This document shows, piece after piece, positions 60,681 through 64,000 of a DNA stretch of 64,000 nt; the first letter of the stretch is position 1, and the number at the start of each line of letters is the position of its first letter. The stretch is from UBA11606 sp049437325 (lineage in GTDB: Bacteria > Actinomycetota > Acidimicrobiia > Acidimicrobiales > Aldehydirespiratoraceae), in contig JBMTIM010000007.1 in NCBI GenBank assembly GCA_049437325.1, positions 1 through 64,000 of the forward strand, read 5' to 3'. Below the pieces are notes generated by a model, which saw nothing but the letters and a program-made list of their open reading frames with translations, made no database searches and was not told the DNA's origin. The position numbers were made by a program, and so were the translations under genes.

Positions 60681-63206
60681 TCAGTCAGCGGTGGGCTCGT
60701 CCTCCGTGGATCTGTCGGCACCGTCGTCGACGATCGCATCCTCAGCGCCGCTGACCAATGCGATCGAGGCCACCGAATCGTCTGCGTCGGGAGTGATGAC
60801 CTTTACACCACTGGCTGCGCGACCCTGCCGGGAGATGTCAGCTGCAGTGGTTCGGATCAGGACACCCTTGCGAGTGACCGCCAGAATCTCGTCGTCGTCT
60901 TCCACGACAAGTGTGCCGACAACCGACCCCCGCCCCTCGACGATCTTGATGCCGACCACACCCATTCCACCTCGACCCTTTGTCGGATAGCCGTCGACGT
61001 CGGTCCGCTTGCCGAATCCCTGTTCGGTGATGTGGAGCAGGGAGGCGCCGTCTCGCGCAATGTCGCACGCAACCACAGCATCGCTCGGCTTCTTGAATTT
61101 GAGACCCACGACGCCCGCTGCATTGCGGCCCATTTCACGGACCTGATCTTCTCTGAAACGGATGGTTTGACCGAACCGACTCGACAGCAGGATGTCGTAC
61201 ACGCCGTTGGTCGGGATGACTTCCACCAGTTCGTCGTCGTCGTTCAGTTTGATCGCGATCAAGCCGGCGCGCAGCGACGAGTCGTAGGCGTTGAAGCGGG
61301 TCTTCTTGACGCGACCCTTGGCCGTCGCAAAGAAGAGGTATCGCTTCGTCTCGTAGTCGCGAGTGTCGATGATTGCTTGAATCGTTTCACCTTCGTGCAG
61401 TGGGAGCAGGTTGACGATCGCCGTGCCTCGCGACGTTCGACTCGCAACCGGTATCTCGTGTGCCTTCAGGCGATAGACCCGCCCACGGGTCGAGAAGAAC
61501 AACAGATAGCTGTGGGCGGTGGTTTGGATCAGATGGGTGACGGTGTCCTCGTCTTTGAGTTTGGTCCCTGCGATACCGCGACCCCCGCGGCCCTGCGACC
61601 GGAACTCATCTGCCGGTGTGGTCTTCACATAGCCAGTCGCCGTCATCGTGAACACCAACGGGTCGTCGTCGATGAGGTCCTCGATATTGAACTCGCCTGG
61701 ATCGATCTCGAGACTCGAACGCCGATCCTCCCCGAAGTCATCAGCGATCGCTTGGAGTTCCTCGGTGATGACGGAGCGGAGTCTGGCGTCGTCGCCGAGG
61801 ATCGCTTCGAGTTCACCAATGGTCTCACGAAGTTTCCCGGCCTCCTCCTCGAGGTCCGTGCGACCAAGCCGGGTCAAGCGGCCGAGTTGCATGTCGAGGA
61901 TGTGGTTGGCCTGCACTTCGGAGAAGGCAACGGCTTCGCCCCCACCCGCTGGAACGATGCCGGCCATGAGCGCCTCTCTGGCGGCTCCCCGATCTTCGCT
62001 CGACCGAATCGTCGCGATGATCTCGTCGATCAGGTCGAGTGCATTCAACAGCCCCTCGACGATGTGAAGTCGCTTCTGGGCCTGATCCAGACGATATTCC
62101 GACCGGCGGGTGACAACTTCGATCTGATGATCGACGTAGGCCACCAGCGCGTCGCGCAACGTGAGTGTGCGAGGTACGCCACCAACCAGAGCGACCATGT
62201 TCACCCCGAAGCTCGTTTGGAGTGGCGTCGCTTTCCAGAGATTGTTCAGCACCACTTCCGGATTGGCATCGCGTTTGAGGGTGATCACGAATCGCGTGTC
62301 ATCGCCGGACGACTCGTCATTGACATCGGCGATCCCGTCGAGTTCGCGGCTGTTGACCAATTCGGAGATCTTGCGGGCCACAGCCCCTGCCGACACCTGG
62401 TACGGGAAGGCGGTGACCACCAATGCTTGCCGTTGACCTCGCTCGACCACATCGACCGACGCTCGCATTTTCACCGATCCGCGTCCGGTTCGATAGGCCG
62501 ATTCGATGCCGACGCGGCCGAGAATCTGACCACCGGTCGGAAAGTCGGGTCCCTTGACGAACTCCATGAGTTCCTCTGTTGTTGCGTCGGGATTGGCGAG
62601 CAAGTGGGTGACGGCCGCACACACCTCGTTGAGATTGTGGGGCGGGATGTTGGTGGCCATACCCACCGCAATGCCCTGACTGCCGTTGACCAACAGGTTT
62701 GGAAAGCGAGCAGGCAACACCGCTGGTTCGGTGAAGTCGCCCGAATAGTTGTCGATGAAATCGACCGTGTCTTCATCGATGTCGGCCAGCATCTGCATCG
62801 CTAGCCGGTCGAGTCGGGATTCGGTGTAACGCGCAGCAGCCGGAGGATCTTCGGGAGATCCGTAGTTTCCGTGAAAGTCGATCAGCGGATGGCGCAAGGA
62901 GAAGGGTTGAGCCATCCGAGCCAGTGCGTCGTAGATCGCACTGTCGCCGTGGGGATGGAAGCGTGCCATCACGTCGCCGGTGACACGGGCACATTTCACA
63001 TGGGCTCGATCAGGGCGAAAGCCTTGGTCGTACATCGACCACAGAATGCGGCGGTGGACCGGTTTCAGGCCGTCACGAGCATCCGGAAGCGCGCGGCTGA
63101 TGATGACCGACATTGCGTAGTCGAGAAAGGAGCTTTCCATCTCCTCTTGGATCTCGATGATCGTGACATCTTCAGGTTGTGTGTCTTCGACGGGTGTGTC
63201 TGACAT
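60681..63206 (-). CDS. gyrA: DNA gyrase subunit A
   Basis: The 841-residue breakage-reunion subunit. The catalytic Tyr127 is in AARYTESRL, and the quinolone-resistance region HPHGDSAIYDALARMAQ shows Ser89 and Asp93, the residues of quinolone-sensitive enzymes. The C-terminal pinwheel domain repeats (for example VYRLKAHEIPVASRTSRG and TVTHLIQTTAHSYLLFFSTRG) are present. Length is normal. It follows gyrB in the same direction after a 51-base gap and the two are probably one transcript. AGAGAGG lies about 12 bases before the ATG. Confidence 0.98.
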   Translation of the reverse strand: MSDTPVEDTQPEDVTIIEIQEEMESSFLDYAMSVIISRALPDARDGLKPVHRRILWSMYDQGFRPDRAHVKCARVTGDVMARFHPHGDSAIYDALARMAQPFSLRHPLIDFHGNYGSPEDPPAAARYTESRLDRLAMQMLADIDEDTVDFIDNYSGDFTEPAVLPARFPNLLVNGSQGIAVGMATNIPPHNLNEVCAAVTHLLANPDATTEELMEFVKGPDFPTGGQILGRVGIESAYRTGRGSVKMRASVDVVERGQRQALVVTAFPYQVSAGAVARKISELVNSRELDGIADVNDESSGDDTRFVITLKRDANPEVVLNNLWKATPLQTSFGVNMVALVGGVPRTLTLRDALVAYVDHQIEVVTRRSEYRLDQAQKRLHIVEGLLNALDLIDEIIATIRSSEDRGAAREALMAGIVPAGGGEAVAFSEVQANHILDMQLGRLTRLGRTDLEEEAGKLRETIGELEAILGDDARLRSVITEELQAIADDFGEDRRSSLEIDPGEFNIEDLIDDDPLVFTMTATGYVKTTPADEFRSQGRGGRGIAGTKLKDEDTVTHLIQTTAHSYLLFFSTRGRVYRLKAHEIPVASRTSRGTAIVNLLPLHEGETIQAIIDTRDYETKRYLFFATAKGRVKKTRFNAYDSSLRAGLIAIKLNDDDELVEVIPTNGVYDILLSSRFGQTIRFREDQVREMGRNAAGVVGLKFKKPSDAVVACDIARDGASLLHITEQGFGKRTDVDGYPTKGRGGMGVVGIKIVEGRGSVVGTLVVEDDDEILAVTRKGVLIRTTAADISRQGRAASGVKVITPDADDSVASIALVSGAEDAIVDDGADRSTEDEPTAD

Positions 63207-63257
63207 CTCTGTGCGTGTACCTCTCTGCGCCGGTGTCGCCGGTTGGTGAGACCTCGA

Positions 63258-64000
63258 CTAGAAGTCCAAGTTCCGAACTTCGCGAGCATTGGTGACGATG
63301 AAGTTCTTGCGCTGCTCGACGTCGTCACCCATGAGAATCGACATGATCTCATCGGCGATCGCGGCCTGTTCGACCGACACCTGCAAGAGCGACCGAGTCG
63401 CAACGTCCATCGTGGTGTCGCGCAACTCGTCCCAGTCCATTTCACCCAAACCCTTCAAGCGGGCGAAGTCCTTCGTGTAATTGGGCCGTTCAGCCAGGAA
63501 GGCTTCCTTGGCCACGTCGTCTTTGAGGTACACCGTCTCTTTGTTGGAGACCTTCGTGCTGTACAGGGGTGGCTGGGCGATGTAGACGTAGCCCGCCTCG
63601 ACCAGAGGACGCATCTGACGGAAGAAGAAGGTCAGCAGCAGGGTACGAATGTGGCTGCCGTCGACGTCGGCGTCAGCGAGCAGGATGACCTTGTGGTAGC
63701 GAGCCTGTGTGATGTCGAACTCGTCGGCAAACCCGGCTCCGATGGCCGTGATGAGGGTCTGCACCTCGTTGTTTTTCAGCATCTTGTCGATACGGGCTCG
63801 TTCGACGTTCAGGATCTTGCCGCGAATCGGCAGGATCGCCTGGGTTTCAGGATCTCGAGCCCGCACGGCGGAGCCACCGGCCGAGTCCCCCTCCACAATG
63901 AAGAGTTCCCGCCGCTCGGGTTCCTTGGCCGAACAATCCTTGAGTTTGTCGGGCATCCCGGCACCATCGAGCAGGGACTTCGATCGGATCGCCTTTCGAG
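63258..64000 (-). CDS. gyrB: DNA gyrase subunit B (3' part only)
   Basis: The C-terminal part of gyrase B, about 247 codons; the frame is cut by the window end, not by a mutation. It starts within RKAIRSKSLLDGAG and contains the TOPRIM region ELFIVEGDSAGGSA, with the acidic motif LLADADVDGSHIRTLLLTFFF, and ends NFIVTNAREVRNLDF. These residues bind Mg and contact GyrA. The ATPase domain lies outside. It is upstream of gyrA. Confidence 0.98.
   Translation of the reverse strand, partial: RKAIRSKSLLDGAGMPDKLKDCSAKEPERRELFIVEGDSAGGSAVRARDPETQAILPIRGKILNVERARIDKMLKNNEVQTLITAIGAGFADEFDITQARYHKVILLADADVDGSHIRTLLLTFFFRQMRPLVEAGYVYIAQPPLYSTKVSNKETVYLKDDVAKEAFLAERPNYTKDFARLKGLGEMDWDELRDTTMDVATRSLLQVSVEQAAIADEIMSILMGDDVEQRKNFIVTNAREVRNLDF

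Noticed and set aside
61032..62804. Long open frame opposite gyrA (590 codons)
   Set aside because: gyrA motifs are intact in the other strand; the reverse frame has none.

Overview
The window is high-GC and densely packed, and looks like a chromosomal segment of a free-living actinobacterium. A member of the Acidimicrobiia (Ilumatobacter-like) is my best guess, by inference rather than proof. The clues are the gyrB-gyrA-(DUF3566)-tRNA-Ile arrangement, an F420-type flavin oxidoreductase family member, a WhiG/FliA-type sigma factor, Flp/Tad pilus genes, and many starts that lie 6-9 bases after a TAnnnT box, which suggests leaderless mRNAs. I saw no rRNA, CRISPR array, insertion sequence or prophage. 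No gene-free stretch exceeds about 230 bases. The larger gaps (198-387, 550-767, 11270-11495, 57037-57256) hold only promoter-like or palindromic sequence.

Layout. 1-6300: Flp pilin, a tiny membrane protein, the SbcCD nuclease, a beta-propeller lipoprotein and an F420-type oxidoreductase. 6350-9550: zinc uptake, with znuA-znuB diverging from znuC-zur across two Zur-like boxes. 9570-25500: mixed catabolism (GMC oxidoreductase, 2OG oxygenases, esterase, cupin, CoA-transferase, FAD protein), glnS, katG behind a strong palindrome, and an amidohydrolase/TetR divergent pair. 25500-31500: acetoacetate-decarboxylase-like protein, GH13 glucosidase, DUF2855, a cupin, a hot-dog protein and AzlCD.

31485-46390 is the most interesting part. 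A leftward group (VOC protein, glutathione peroxidase, cytochrome P450, SnoaL-like protein) diverges from a 2,672-residue nonribosomal peptide synthetase. The glutathione peroxidase reads through an in-frame TGA exactly at the catalytic position and is followed by a SECIS-like hairpin, so it is very probably a selenoprotein. The NRPS is C-A-T-C-A-T-TE, but its first adenylation domain, which carries an Asn-type specificity code, is interrupted by an approximately 340-residue zinc-ribbon plus PP-loop ATP-pyrophosphatase domain resembling WbpG/PseA sugar amidotransferases. Beside it lie a free carrier protein, a free adenylation enzyme, a PhyH dioxygenase and an acyl-CoA dehydrogenase. This set resembles systems that load proline on a carrier and oxidise it to pyrrole.

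46334-60680: HupE/UreJ-like membrane protein, TauD-like oxygenase, D-aminoacylase, hydrolase, acetoacetyl-CoA synthetase, acyltransferase, HisN-like phosphatase, DUF3105, sigma factor, an NAD-binding oxidoreductase translationally coupled to a 50-residue membrane peptide, tRNA-Ile(GAT), DUF3566, a DUF3445 heme protein and a TadE/G-like pilus protein. 60681-64000: gyrA and the 3' part of gyrB.
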